In this document: positions 17,134 through 27,164 of the stretch, in pieces
Layout: each line of letters begins with the position of its first letter
How positions within the stretch are numbered: position 1 is the stretch's first letter
Assembly (NCBI RefSeq): GCF_026340655.1
Contig: NZ_JAPEOZ010000001.1
Coordinates: 5,332,001 to 5,396,000, forward strand
Origin: Streptomyces sp. NBC_01275
GTDB lineage: Bacteria > Actinomycetota > Actinomycetes > Streptomycetales > Streptomycetaceae
Direction: 5' to 3'
DNA length: 64,000 bases
The notes under the pieces: model-generated
Databases searched by the model: none
What the model saw: the letters and a program-made list of their open reading frames with translations, nothing else
What the model was told of the DNA's origin: nothing
Position numbers and translations under genes: made by a program

Positions 17134-19899
17134 ATGGCGGGGGAGACACCGGATCGGGGCGCGGTCCGGGTCGTGGCCGGCCGGTACCGGCTGCTGCGGA
17201 CGCTCGGCGCGGGCGGCATGGGCCGTGTCTGGCTGGCGTACGACGAGGAGTTGGCCTGCGAGGTCGCGATGAAGGAGATCGCGCTGCCCGACCTTGCCAT
17301 GGACCGGGCCGAGCCTGTGACGGGGCGCATTGCGCGCGCCCGCAGCGAGGCCCGGCACGCGGCCCGTCTGCGTGGCCATCCGCATGTGGCGACGGTGCAC
17401 GACGTGGTGGTGCACGAGGGCCTGCCGTGGATCGTCATGGAGCACGTCCCGGACGCCGTCGACCTTCAGGCGGTCGTCCGGCGGTCCGGCCCGGTGCCGC
17501 CCGCGCAGGCGGCCCGCATCGGTCTCGCAGTCCTCGACGCGCTCACCGCGGGGCACCGCATCGGCATCCTCCACCGGGATGTGAAACCGGCCAACATCCT
17601 CCTCTCGCCGGACGCCTCGGGCGACACCTACGCGCGCGTGCTGCTCACCGACTACGGCATCGCGCTCCAGCCCGAGTCCCTCGAGCCCCGGCTCACCGCG
17701 ACCGCCGGCATCCTCGGCACCCCCGGCTACCTCGCCCCGGAACGCGCGCGCGGCGAGCCGCCCACCCCGGCCGCCGACCTGTTCTCCCTCGGCGCCACGC
17801 TGTACGCCGCCGTCGAGGGTCGCGGTCCCTTCGACCGCCACGGCGACTACGCCACCCTCACCGCCCTCCTCGGCGAGGAGCCGACCCCACCGGCCCGGGC
17901 CGGCGAGCTGGCTCCGGTGATCCGGGGACTGCTGGTCAAGGACCCCATGCGCCGGTCGTCCCCGGAGGCGGTGGCACGCGGCCTGGAGCGGGTGCTGCGG
18001 TCGGCGGAGGGCACGGAGGGCGCGGCGGCGGGATGGGCAGCGCGGGCGGCGGCCGACGGCTCGGGCGTGCCGCGGGGCGGCCCCGACACACCTCCGGTCG
18101 GCTTCGGGCCGCCGCCCGCGGGGTACGGCACGGCGGGCGCGGGCGCGGAAGCCCGGCCCGGTGGGGACGGCGTGTCGCCCGGGGCGGGGCTTCCTCCTGG
18201 ACCGGGCGCGGCGGCTCCCGGGCAGGGCGCGGCGGCTTACGGCGCCCGCACCCCGTCCGGCGCGGGAGCACCGGGCGCCGCGCAGCCACCGGGCACGCCT
18301 CCAGCGCAGTACACACCGGGCACACCCCAGGCGTCGTACACCCCAGGCGCCCCGCACACCCCGCAGACGCCCCGGACTCCGCACACACCGGCAGGCCCGC
18401 ACGACTTTCCGGTGGTCGGCGGCCTCGGGCCGGGAGCGGCGGCCGGGCGGGCGGGATCAGAGGCCGGCTCCGCGCCGCCCGGCGGCCCGGCCGGACCGGG
18501 AGGGGCGGGGGGACCGGGAGGGGTGGTGCCCGCGGGAGGGTTCGCGCCGCCTTCGGCCCCCGACACGCCTGGCCACCCGCCCCGTCCCGAGGGGCCGGGC
18601 ACTCCGCCCGGCCCCGGCCCCGGCTTCGCGCCGTACGGCTCCTGGCCGCCGCCCGTCCCGCAGCAGTCCTTCGACGTGGTCGACGCGGTCGACCCCTACG
18701 CCCAGACCTCCGAGGGCTCCCACGCGCGAGCCGCCCCCGCAGACCCCCACGCCCAGGCGTCCGGCAACCCCTTCGCGGCGAGCGGCGGGAACCCGTCGCC
18801 GTACGGGGGCGCTGCGACGCCGTACGGGGGAAACCCGGTGCCGCGCTCCGGCGACCCGACGCCGTACGGGGGGAACGCGGGTGGCTTTGGAGGGAGTTCG
18901 CCGCCGTACGGCGGCGGCTCCGGGGGCTATGGCGGCGGCTCGACGCCCTACGGGGGTGAGCCGACGGCCTACGGGAGCGGTGGCTCGCGTCCGCCGTCCG
19001 GCGGGCGGAGGCGGCTCGCCGTCGTCGCTCTCGTCGTGGCCGCCGTGCTGGTCGTCGCCGGTGGGACGTGGGCAGTCGTGCTGCTGGCCGGGGACAAGGG
19101 GGACGGGGGCGACACCACGGCGGCGAGGCGGTCGTCCGCGTCGAGCGGGCCGCAGTCGCCCTCGCCGACGGGGCCCGTCTACCCGTACGGCAGTGTCGTC
19201 GGACTCACCGAGCCGCTGGAGACGGGGGACTGCGTGAAGGCGGTCTGGTCGGGGACGCCGTTCGGTTCGGCGCCGAACCTGGGCGTGGTGGACTGCGTCG
19301 ACGACTGGCCGGACGGTCAGGTCGTGGCGGTCGACACGGCGACCGACTTCGCCGACGCCAGGGCCCAGGGGGCCACGCGGTGCGCGGCGCAGAGCAAGGC
19401 GGTCGTCGACGCGCTGCCGGACGCCGGGGGCTACGCCGTCGTACCGACGCGGGACGGCTTCGATGCGGCCGACAGCGGTACGGCATGTCTCGTACTGGGC
19501 CGCCATGCGGCGATAGGCGGCGAGGTGGGCCGTTTCAGGGACGCGGGCACAGACCTGTGGGTCGGACAGATGAGCGTGGGCGACTGCTGGATCTACAAGG
19601 AGCTGGACAACGGCTACGAGTCGCCCCTCACGGACTGCGCGAAACCGCACACGGACCAAGTGATCGGGACCGTTCAGGCTCCGGATGAAATGAGCTACAA
19701 GAAGGGCCGCGACAACGCGACGAAGCTCTGTGGCAACAAATTCGAGTCCGTCTGGGCGCCTGGTTCGGAGCGCCTCGTGGTGGGCTGGATGACCGACGAG
19801 GACGACTGGAACGCCGGATTCACCACGATCGTGTGCACGGTGAGCCGGGCCGACAACGGGAAGACGACCGGAAAGATACCCGCGCCCGGTTCGGTCTGA
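17134..19899 (+). CDS. transmembrane Ser/Thr protein kinase (PknB-like)
   Basis: The 921-residue receptor-type kinase has the kinase domain at about 15-285. Its glycine loop is LGAGGMGRVWLAY, the catalytic Lys is in EVAMKEI, the HRD motif is HRDVKPANIL near 148, and the metal-binding motif is DYG rather than DFG. A Pro/Gly-rich cytoplasmic linker of about 330 residues has short YGG-type repeats at its end. One membrane helix (VVALVVAAVLVVAGGTWAVVLLAG, about 630-655) precedes an extracellular domain of about 260 residues with paired cysteines. No PASTA repeats are seen. Separated by about 180 bp from the methyltransferase gene. Confidence 0.93.
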   Translation: MAGETPDRGAVRVVAGRYRLLRTLGAGGMGRVWLAYDEELACEVAMKEIALPDLAMDRAEPVTGRIARARSEARHAARLRGHPHVATVHDVVVHEGLPWIVMEHVPDAVDLQAVVRRSGPVPPAQAARIGLAVLDALTAGHRIGILHRDVKPANILLSPDASGDTYARVLLTDYGIALQPESLEPRLTATAGILGTPGYLAPERARGEPPTPAADLFSLGATLYAAVEGRGPFDRHGDYATLTALLGEEPTPPARAGELAPVIRGLLVKDPMRRSSPEAVARGLERVLRSAEGTEGAAAGWAARAAADGSGVPRGGPDTPPVGFGPPPAGYGTAGAGAEARPGGDGVSPGAGLPPGPGAAAPGQGAAAYGARTPSGAGAPGAAQPPGTPPAQYTPGTPQASYTPGAPHTPQTPRTPHTPAGPHDFPVVGGLGPGAAAGRAGSEAGSAPPGGPAGPGGAGGPGGVVPAGGFAPPSAPDTPGHPPRPEGPGTPPGPGPGFAPYGSWPPPVPQQSFDVVDAVDPYAQTSEGSHARAAPADPHAQASGNPFAASGGNPSPYGGAATPYGGNPVPRSGDPTPYGGNAGGFGGSSPPYGGGSGGYGGGSTPYGGEPTAYGSGGSRPPSGGRRRLAVVALVVAAVLVVAGGTWAVVLLAGDKGDGGDTTAARRSSASSGPQSPSPTGPVYPYGSVVGLTEPLETGDCVKAVWSGTPFGSAPNLGVVDCVDDWPDGQVVAVDTATDFADARAQGATRCAAQSKAVVDALPDAGGYAVVPTRDGFDAADSGTACLVLGRHAAIGGEVGRFRDAGTDLWVGQMSVGDCWIYKELDNGYESPLTDCAKPHTDQVIGTVQAPDEMSYKKGRDNATKLCGNKFESVWAPGSERLVVGWMTDEDDWNAGFTTIVCTVSRADNGKTTGKIPAPGSV

Positions 19900-20105
19900 A
19901 GGTTTCGCGAAGGTTCCGCGCGCGCCCGTCGGGGCCGGCGGCGGCCGCGCGCGTCCCTGCGCGGGCGGCCCGCACCCGCGCGCGGGCCGTCGACCCCGCC
20001 CGAAGACCGGGCGTTCACCTCGGGTTCGCCCAGGTGCCGTCCGCGCGTGCCAGTCTGCGGGGACCGGGGCGTGTGCGGGCGGGCGGAAGAGGGGCGCGGA
20101 CGATC

Positions 20106-20303
20106 ATGGAGACTGGACCGGCGATCTTCGCAGGAGCGGTGTTCGCCCTGTTCGGAGGCGGGCTGCTGGTGTGGACCGCGGCCCGGGTGCGGCACCGTGA
20201 GCCGGTCGCCGAGGGTGTGAGTCCCGTCGCATCGGCGACCCTGGCGACCCTGGCCGCGGCCGTCGCGCTGGCCGTCGCGGCGTGGTGCTTCACCCGCCTC
20301 TGA
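20106..20303 (+). CDS. small two-helix membrane protein
   Basis: A 65-residue protein with two hydrophobic helices (AIFAGAVFALFGGGLLVWTA and ATLATLAAAVALAVAAWCF) joined by a short basic and acidic loop. The ATG at 20106 follows AGAGGGG. The upstream in-frame extension is antisense-like and improbable. Function unknown; it lies alone between the kinase and topA. Confidence 0.65.
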   Translation: METGPAIFAGAVFALFGGGLLVWTAARVRHREPVAEGVSPVASATLATLAAAVALAVAAWCFTRL

Positions 20304-20607
20304 AATCGCCGCTGAAACCGCTTCTGAGCCCGCCTCCGAGGATCGAGCCGGGGTCCCTGTTTGAACCGGGTCGGCGCGGTCACACCGGTAAAGGGGAGGA
20401 TGCGTTCCGCTCTGGCAGAAAAGGGCTGGTCGACACTCCGGGCGGCAGGAATGGCGGTAGTCGGGTTACCGTTCGAGTGGCCGTTGCGGGCTTTTCCCGT
20501 TTGACACGGGGGCGGGATGTACCGTCACACTCCGCAGCGTCACCATGACCCGACCCCGGGAGCAAGGCCTGGGGAGGCCCCAGCGTCGACCGGAGAGAAG
20601 AGCGAAG

Positions 20608-23457
20608 TTGTCCCCGACCAGCGAGACCGCGAAGGGCGGCCGCCGACTCGTGATCGTCGAGTCGCCTGCCAAGGCGAAGACGATCAAGGGTTACCTCGGC
20701 CCCGGCTACATCGTCGAGGCCAGCGTCGGGCACATCCGTGACCTTCCCAACGGCGCCGCGGAGGTGCCGGAGAAGTACACCGGCGAGGTCCGCCGCCTCG
20801 GCGTGGACGTCGAACACGACTTCCAGCCCATCTATGTCGTCAACGCCGACAAGAGGGCCCAGGTCAAGAAGCTCAAGGACCTGCTGCGGGAGTCCGACGA
20901 ACTCTTCCTCGCCACCGATGAGGACCGCGAGGGCGAGGCCATCGCATGGCACCTCCAGGAGGTGCTGAAGCCCACGGTCCCGGTCAAGCGGATGGTCTTC
21001 CACGAGATCACCAAGGCCGCGATCCAGGCCGCCGTCGCCAACCCGCGCCAGCTCAACCAGAAGCTCGTCGACGCGCAGGAGACCCGCCGCATCCTCGACC
21101 GCCTCTACGGCTACGAGGTCTCGCCGGTCCTGTGGAAGAAGGTCATGCCGCGTCTGTCGGCCGGCCGTGTCCAGTCCGTCGCCACCCGACTCGTGGTGGA
21201 GCGGGAACGCGAGCGCATCGCGTTTCGTTCTGCTGAGTACTGGGACCTGACGGGCACCTTCGCGACGGGCCGCGCGGGGGATGCGTCGGACCCGTCGTCG
21301 CTGGTCGCCCGCCTGCAGACCGTCGACGGCAGGCGGGTCGCGCAGGGCCGCGACTTCGACTCCCTGGGACAACTCAAGAGCGCGAACATCCTCCACCTCG
21401 ACGAGGCGAACGCCCGAGCCCTCGCCGCCGCCCTGGAGAGCACGCGGTTCGCCGTCCGCTCCGTCGAGTCCAAGCCGTACCGCCGCTCGCCGTACGCCCC
21501 GTTCCGTACGACGACGCTGCAGCAGGAGGCCAGCCGCAAGCTGGGCTTCGGCGCGAAGGCGACCATGCAGGTGGCCCAGAAGCTGTACGAGAACGGCTTC
21601 ATCACCTATATGCGTACGGACTCCACGACGCTGAGCGACACCGCCATCACGGCCGCCCGCGCCCAGGTCACGCAGCTGTACGGCGCCGACTACCTGCCGG
21701 CCCAGCCGCGCACGTACGCCGGGAAGGTCAAGAACGCGCAGGAGGCGCACGAGGCGATCCGTCCTTCGGGTGATCGTTTCCGCACGCCCGCCGAGACGGG
21801 TCTGACCGGCGACCAGTTCCGGCTCTACGAGCTGATCTGGAAGCGGACGGTCGCCTCCCAGATGAAGGACGCGGTCGGAAACTCGGTCACGGTGAAGATC
21901 GGCGGCGCCGCCGCCGACGGCCGGGACGTCGAGTTCAGCGCCTCCGGCAAGACGATCACCTTCCACGGCTTCCTGAAGGCGTACGTCGAAGGCGCGGACG
22001 ACCCGAACGCGGAGCTGGACGACCGCGAGCGCCGGCTGCCCCAGGTGAGCGAGGGCGACGCCCTCGGCGCCCAGGAGATCACGGTCGACGGGCACGCCAC
22101 CAAGCCCCCGGCCCGCTACACCGAGGCCAGCCTGGTCAAGGAGCTCGAAGAGCGCGAGATCGGCCGCCCGTCGACGTACGCGTCGATCATCGGCACGATC
22201 CTCGACCGCGGCTATGTCTTCAAGAAGGGCACGGCCCTGGTGCCGTCCTTCCTGTCCTTCGCCGTGGTCAACCTCCTGGAGAAGCACTTCGGGCGGCTCG
22301 TCGACTACGACTTCACCGCCAAGATGGAGGACGACCTCGACCGCATCGCCAGCGGTGAGGCGCAGGCCGTGCCGTGGCTGAGGCGCTTCTACTTCGGCGA
22401 GGGCGAGGCGACGGGCGCCGCCGAGGCGGGCAACGGCGACGGGGACCACCTCGGCGGTCTCAAGGAGCTGGTGACCGACCTGGGTGCGATCGACGCGCGC
22501 GAGGTGTCGTCGTTCCCCGTGGGCAACGACATCGTGCTGCGGGTCGGCCGCTACGGCCCCTACATCGAGCGCGGCGAGAAGGACTCCGAGGGCCACCAGC
22601 GCGCGGACGTGCCCGAGGACCTGGCCCCGGACGAGCTGTCCGTCGAGTACGCGGAGGAACTGCTCGCCAAGCCGAGCGGCGACTTCGAGCTGGGCGCCGA
22701 CCCGGTGAGCGGCCACCAGATCATCGCCAGGGACGGCCGCTACGGCCCGTACGTCACCGAGGTGCTCCCCGAGGGCACCCCGAAGACCGGCAAGAACGCC
22801 GTCAAGCCGCGTACGGCCTCGCTGTTCAAGGCGATGTCCCTGGACACGGTCACGCTGGAGGACGCCCTCAAGCTGATGTCGCTGCCGCGCGTGGTCGGCG
22901 CCGACGCCGAGGGCCAGGAGATCACCGCGCAGAACGGGCGCTACGGGCCGTACCTGAAGAAGGGCACGGACTCGCGTTCGCTGCAGGCCGAGGACCAGCT
23001 CTTCACGATCACCCTCGAAGAGGCGCTGGCCATCTACGCCCAGCCCAAGCAGCGCGGCCGCGCGGCCGCCAAGCCGCCGCTGAAGGAACTGGGCGAGGAC
23101 CCGGTCAGCGGGAAGCCGGTCGTCGTCAAGGACGGCCGCTTCGGGCCGTACGTCACCGACGGGGAGACCAACGCGACCCTGCGCTCCGGCGACAGCGTCG
23201 AGGAGATCACCCCGGAGCGAGGCTACGAGCTGCTCGCCGAGAAGCGCGCCAAGACGCCCGCCAAGAAGACGGCGAAGAAGGCGCCCGCGAAGAAGGCGCC
23301 CGCGAAGAAGGCGACGGCGAAGAAGACGGCCGCCCCGGCGAAGAAGACGGCGGCCAAGAAGACCGCCGCCAAGACGACCACGGCGAAGAAGACGGCCACG
23401 AAGAAGGCGACGGCTGCGAAGTCCGCGTCCTCCTCGGCAGCGTCGTCGGACGACTGA
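20608..23457 (+). CDS. topA: DNA topoisomerase I
   Basis: Type IA topoisomerase that relaxes negative supercoils. The TOPRIM domain starts at RRLVIVESPAKAKTIKGYL, and the acidic triad lies in LFLATDEDREGEAIAWHL. The active-site Tyr is in NGFITYMRTDSTTLS. The C-terminal part has several topoisomerase-I repeats (GRYGPYV/GRFGPYV) rather than zinc fingers. The last about 70 residues are a Lys/Ala repeat tail typical of Streptomyces TopA, important for processivity. I start at the TTG at 20608 behind GGAGAG, giving 949 residues; an ATG at 20545 would add 21 residues. Confidence 0.95.
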   Translation: MSPTSETAKGGRRLVIVESPAKAKTIKGYLGPGYIVEASVGHIRDLPNGAAEVPEKYTGEVRRLGVDVEHDFQPIYVVNADKRAQVKKLKDLLRESDELFLATDEDREGEAIAWHLQEVLKPTVPVKRMVFHEITKAAIQAAVANPRQLNQKLVDAQETRRILDRLYGYEVSPVLWKKVMPRLSAGRVQSVATRLVVERERERIAFRSAEYWDLTGTFATGRAGDASDPSSLVARLQTVDGRRVAQGRDFDSLGQLKSANILHLDEANARALAAALESTRFAVRSVESKPYRRSPYAPFRTTTLQQEASRKLGFGAKATMQVAQKLYENGFITYMRTDSTTLSDTAITAARAQVTQLYGADYLPAQPRTYAGKVKNAQEAHEAIRPSGDRFRTPAETGLTGDQFRLYELIWKRTVASQMKDAVGNSVTVKIGGAAADGRDVEFSASGKTITFHGFLKAYVEGADDPNAELDDRERRLPQVSEGDALGAQEITVDGHATKPPARYTEASLVKELEEREIGRPSTYASIIGTILDRGYVFKKGTALVPSFLSFAVVNLLEKHFGRLVDYDFTAKMEDDLDRIASGEAQAVPWLRRFYFGEGEATGAAEAGNGDGDHLGGLKELVTDLGAIDAREVSSFPVGNDIVLRVGRYGPYIERGEKDSEGHQRADVPEDLAPDELSVEYAEELLAKPSGDFELGADPVSGHQIIARDGRYGPYVTEVLPEGTPKTGKNAVKPRTASLFKAMSLDTVTLEDALKLMSLPRVVGADAEGQEITAQNGRYGPYLKKGTDSRSLQAEDQLFTITLEEALAIYAQPKQRGRAAAKPPLKELGEDPVSGKPVVVKDGRFGPYVTDGETNATLRSGDSVEEITPERGYELLAEKRAKTPAKKTAKKAPAKKAPAKKATAKKTAAPAKKTAAKKTAAKTTTAKKTATKKATAAKSASSSAASSDD

Positions 23458-23548
23458 GCGGACGACTGAGCGGACGACTGGGCGGACGACGGCTCGGACG
23501 CTGAACGGAGCCAGGTCCTCCACTGCTTCTCCACCGCGAGTTCGTGAA

Positions 23549-23587
23549 ACGACCGCCCCGGCATCACTTTGGTGTCGGGGCGGTCGT
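23549..23587. terminator. intrinsic terminator after topA
   Basis: Perfect 12-bp inverted repeat acgaccgccccg (23549-23560) and cggggcggtcgt (23576-23587), with additional pairing inside the loop. It sits 92 bp after topA and 50 bp before the tmk fusion gene. Confidence 0.75.
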
Positions 23588-23638
23588 ACGCGTGGACGGG
23601 CGGCCCGGGCTGTCGGTGGCTGCCGATAGGCTGAAAGC

Positions 23639-26600
23639 ATGACGCGAGCCGAGCAGCCAACGGCCCACCACCCGGCCCCGGACGACGCCCTGGTGGCGGA
23701 CTCCCGCGAGCGCGCCGTCCGCGCCCTGTTGCGCGAGCCGCAGCTCAAGCGGTTGTGGAGCGCACAGTTGGTGAGCGGTGTGGGAGACGCCCTGGCGCTC
23801 CTGGTGTTCGTCCTCCTGGCGCTTCAGGCAGCCATCTCCGAGGGTTCCTTCGGGGGCGGTTACCGGGGCGTGGCGTTCGCGGTGGCGATCGTCTTCGGGG
23901 TGCGCATTCTGGCCACCCTGCTCTTCGGCGCCGTCCTCCTCGGACCGCTGACCTCGCTCACCTCCCCGGACGGTCCGCTCGACCGCCGCTGGACCATGGT
24001 CGGCGCGGACGGCGTGCGCGCCGTGCTGCTGATCATCGCGCCGCTGTGGATCGACTGGACGCCGGACGACGCGCTGGCCCTGCTGCTGGTCACCGTCTTC
24101 GTGACCGGTGTCGCCGAGCGCTTCTGGACGGTCGCGCGCGAGAGCGCCGCCCCCGCACTGCTGCCGGCGCCGCCCCTGGAGGGCGCGACGGTCCGGCCGC
24201 TGCCGGACCACATGGACGCCCTGCGCCGCCTGTCGCTGCGTACGGGCTTCGCCGCGATCCCGCTGGGCGCGGCCACCCTGGTCGTGGCCGCATTGGTCAA
24301 CAATCTGCTGGGCACCGGGATCGAATGGTTCGCCCAGCACCAGGCGGCCCTCGCCTCGTACGTCGCGGCAGGGCTGTTCGCCGGCTCGCTGTCCGTCGTG
24401 GTCTTCCTGGAACTGCCTGCCGTACGCACCCCGCGCACGCGGTCTCCGCTCGAGGGGCTGCGCCGGCCCAGGACGGCCACCGCCGTCGACGCGGGCCGCA
24501 CGGGCGCGATCCCGCTGCTGGTCCTCGCCTGCGCGGCCGTCGCCGGAGCGGTCGCGGCCGCCGTCGCGGTGGCCGCGCTGCACGCCAAGGACCTGGGCGG
24601 CGGCCCGGTGATGTACGGGCTGCTGGTGCTCGGGCTGACCGGCGGGGTCGTCGTCGGCGTCCGTACGGCGCCGAAGGTGCTGGTGGCGCTGTCGCGTCGG
24701 CGGCTCCTCGCGCTGGCGATCGCCTTCACCGGCGTGGCCCTGCTGGCCGCCGGACTCGTCCCGGACGTCACCAGCGTGCTGCTGCTCGTCGCCCTGGCCG
24801 GCGTCGGCGCGGGCGTCGCCGCCAACACCGGGCACGCGCTGCTCGACCAGGAGACCGAGGACCACCGCAGGACGCGCACGACCGAGCACCTGCACGCGGT
24901 CGTACGGGTCTTCGTGGCCCTTGGTGCGCTGATCGCCCCGCTGGTGGCGGCGCTGATCGGGCCGCACCGGCTGGAGAACGGCAAGTTCGTCTTCGCGCAC
25001 GGCGGCGCCGCGTTCACGCTGATGCTGGTCGGCGCGCTGCTGCTGCCGGTGGCCGCGCTCGTGCTGGCCAAGGTCGACGACCGCTCCGGCGTGCCCCTGC
25101 GGCACGACCTGCGGGACGCGCTCCTCGGCGGCGACGACCCGGTGCAGGCCCAGGCGGCGAACGGTTTCTTCATCGCCCTGGAGGGCGGCGACGGCGCCGG
25201 CAAGTCCACGCAGGCCGAGGCGCTCGCCGAGTGGATCAGGTCCAAGGGCCACGAGGTCGTCCTCACGCGCGAGCCGGGGGCCACGCCCGTGGGCAAGCGG
25301 CTGCGCTCGATCCTGCTGGACGTGTCCAGTGCCGGACTCTCGCACCGCGCGGAGGCGCTGCTGTACGCGGCGGACCGCGCGGAGCACGTCGACACGGTCG
25401 TACGGCCCGCCCTGGAGCGCGGTGCGGTGGTGATCACCGACCGGTACATCGATTCGTCCGTGGCCTACCAGGGCGCCGGCCGCGACCTGTCCCCGACCGA
25501 GATCGCGCGGATCTCGCGCTGGGCGACGGACGGCCTGGTGCCGCATCTGACGGTGCTGCTCGACGTTCCCCCGGAGACCGCCCGCGAGCGGTTCACGGAG
25601 GCACCCGACCGGCTGGAGTCGGAGCCGGCGGAGTTCCACGCGCGCGTGCGGTCCGGTTTCCTCACGCTGGCCGCCGCCGACCCCGGCCGCTATCTGGTCG
25701 TCGACGCGGGCCAGGAGCCCGAGGCCGTCACGGCCGTCGTACGGCACCGGCTGGACCTGCTGCTGCCGCTGTCCGAGGCCGAGGTGCGGGCCCAGGAGGA
25801 GGCGCGCAGGAAGGCCGAGGAGGACGCCCGCCGCAAGGCCGAGGAAGAGGCCGCCCGCAAGGCCGAGGAGGAGCGCCTGGAACGCGAGCGCCAGGAACAG
25901 CTCGCCAAGCTGCGCGCCGAGGAGGAGGAGCGCAAGCAGCGCGAGCTGGAGGAGGCGCAGCGCCGCGAGGCCGAACGGCAGGCCGAGGAGGCCCGGCTGC
26001 GCGCCGAGGAGGCACGCAGGCGTGCCGAGGAGGAGCGGGTCCGTCTCCTCGCGGAGGAGAAGGCCCGCGCCGAGGAGGAGGTCCGCCGCAAGGCGGAGGA
26101 GGAGCGCCGCCGCCAGCAGGCCGAGCAGGAGGCCCGGCTGCGCGCCGAGGCCGAGGCACGACGCCTGGAGAAGCAGCGCAAGGCTGAAGAGGCGCTGTTG
26201 CGGGCCGAGCAGGCACGGCGTGCGGCTGAGCAGGCCGCCGCCGCGGCGGCGGAGGTCGGCCTGAAGCCGTCGCCGTCGACGGCGACGAGGTCTGCGGGGG
26301 CGGGGTTCGCGTCGGCGCCGGTGACCCCTTCGGCTCCGGCGGCCTCGTCGGCTCCGACAGCTCCGGTGACTTCGGCCGCCGCGCCGGAGGCGGTGACCGT
26401 GCCGACGCCGGTGGTGTCGCCGGCGGACGCGCGGGGTGGGCCGGCGAAGCCGGTGGAGCAGACGGCGGTGCTGCGGCCTGTACGGATGGACAAGGACGCC
26501 GAGGAGGCTGCGAGGGCCGAGGAGTCCGAGGTGACGGCGGAGCTGCCGCAGCCGCCGGCGCCGCCCGCGCCCGCCGGCGCGGTCGACGAGACGGCCGTCC

Positions 26601-26962
26601 TGCCGTCCGTGGCTCCGCCCGGGGCCACGGACGAGACGGCGGTACTGCCTCCGGTGCGGGACGAGGACCCCGCCGAGGAGACGGCCGTGCTGCCTCCCGT
26701 GCGCGGGGACGCGCCCACGGACCGGGTGCCTCCGGGGTACTTCCGCGACGAGACCAACGACCGTACGCGCGAGCTCCCGCAGGTCGACGAGGCGGGCGCG
26801 CCTCGGCAGCGGCCACGGCCCGACTGGGCCGAGGAGACGCCCCTGGACGATCTGCCGTCGCTGGCGGACGAGCTGCTGGGACCGCACCGGGACGAGGACG
26901 GCTACGACGACGGTCGGGGTGACGGCAGGGGCGACGGTCGCGGGCGCGGTCGGCGGCGCTGA
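23639..26962 (+). CDS. tmk: thymidylate kinase fused to a membrane transporter-like domain
   Basis: A fusion protein of 1107 residues. The first about 480 residues form an MFS-like domain of about 10-12 helices (ALALLVFVLLALQAA, AVAIVFGVRILATLLFGAVLL and others). A dTMP kinase domain starts near 510 with the P-loop FIALEGGDGAGKSTQAEALAEW, the DR motif VVITDRYIDSSVAYQG and the lid around residues 640-660. Residues about 705-870 are a long Glu/Ala/Arg coiled coil. The tail has three to four ETAVLPPV-type repeats. The kinase makes dTDP for DNA synthesis. S. coelicolor has the same architecture at this locus; the role of the membrane and coiled-coil parts is unknown. Confidence 0.92.
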   Translation: MTRAEQPTAHHPAPDDALVADSRERAVRALLREPQLKRLWSAQLVSGVGDALALLVFVLLALQAAISEGSFGGGYRGVAFAVAIVFGVRILATLLFGAVLLGPLTSLTSPDGPLDRRWTMVGADGVRAVLLIIAPLWIDWTPDDALALLLVTVFVTGVAERFWTVARESAAPALLPAPPLEGATVRPLPDHMDALRRLSLRTGFAAIPLGAATLVVAALVNNLLGTGIEWFAQHQAALASYVAAGLFAGSLSVVVFLELPAVRTPRTRSPLEGLRRPRTATAVDAGRTGAIPLLVLACAAVAGAVAAAVAVAALHAKDLGGGPVMYGLLVLGLTGGVVVGVRTAPKVLVALSRRRLLALAIAFTGVALLAAGLVPDVTSVLLLVALAGVGAGVAANTGHALLDQETEDHRRTRTTEHLHAVVRVFVALGALIAPLVAALIGPHRLENGKFVFAHGGAAFTLMLVGALLLPVAALVLAKVDDRSGVPLRHDLRDALLGGDDPVQAQAANGFFIALEGGDGAGKSTQAEALAEWIRSKGHEVVLTREPGATPVGKRLRSILLDVSSAGLSHRAEALLYAADRAEHVDTVVRPALERGAVVITDRYIDSSVAYQGAGRDLSPTEIARISRWATDGLVPHLTVLLDVPPETARERFTEAPDRLESEPAEFHARVRSGFLTLAAADPGRYLVVDAGQEPEAVTAVVRHRLDLLLPLSEAEVRAQEEARRKAEEDARRKAEEEAARKAEEERLERERQEQLAKLRAEEEERKQRELEEAQRREAERQAEEARLRAEEARRRAEEERVRLLAEEKARAEEEVRRKAEEERRRQQAEQEARLRAEAEARRLEKQRKAEEALLRAEQARRAAEQAAAAAAEVGLKPSPSTATRSAGAGFASAPVTPSAPAASSAPTAPVTSAAAPEAVTVPTPVVSPADARGGPAKPVEQTAVLRPVRMDKDAEEAARAEESEVTAELPQPPAPPAPAGAVDETAVLPSVAPPGATDETAVLPPVRDEDPAEETAVLPPVRGDAPTDRVPPGYFRDETNDRTRELPQVDEAGAPRQRPRPDWAEETPLDDLPSLADELLGPHRDEDGYDDGRGDGRGDGRGRGRRR

Positions 26963-27164
26963 GGCAGCGGGGGCGGCCGGGGCTGCCGAGGCGCAGGCGC
27001 GCCGAGGTCGCCGGGGGCCGGGGCCATGAGCGGTCCGTCGGCGGAGTAGCCGGACCTGGTGGCCCGATCCGGTGGCCCGATCCGGTCGCCCGACCCCCGT
27101 TGTCAGTGGTCCCCCGCACAATGGAACCGGCACCGCGAAACGTGACGAAAGGGCGGCGTGAGCC

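Noticed and set aside
20380..23748. Minus-strand open frame across topA
   Set aside because: Shadow of topA; no motif, no ribosome binding site.
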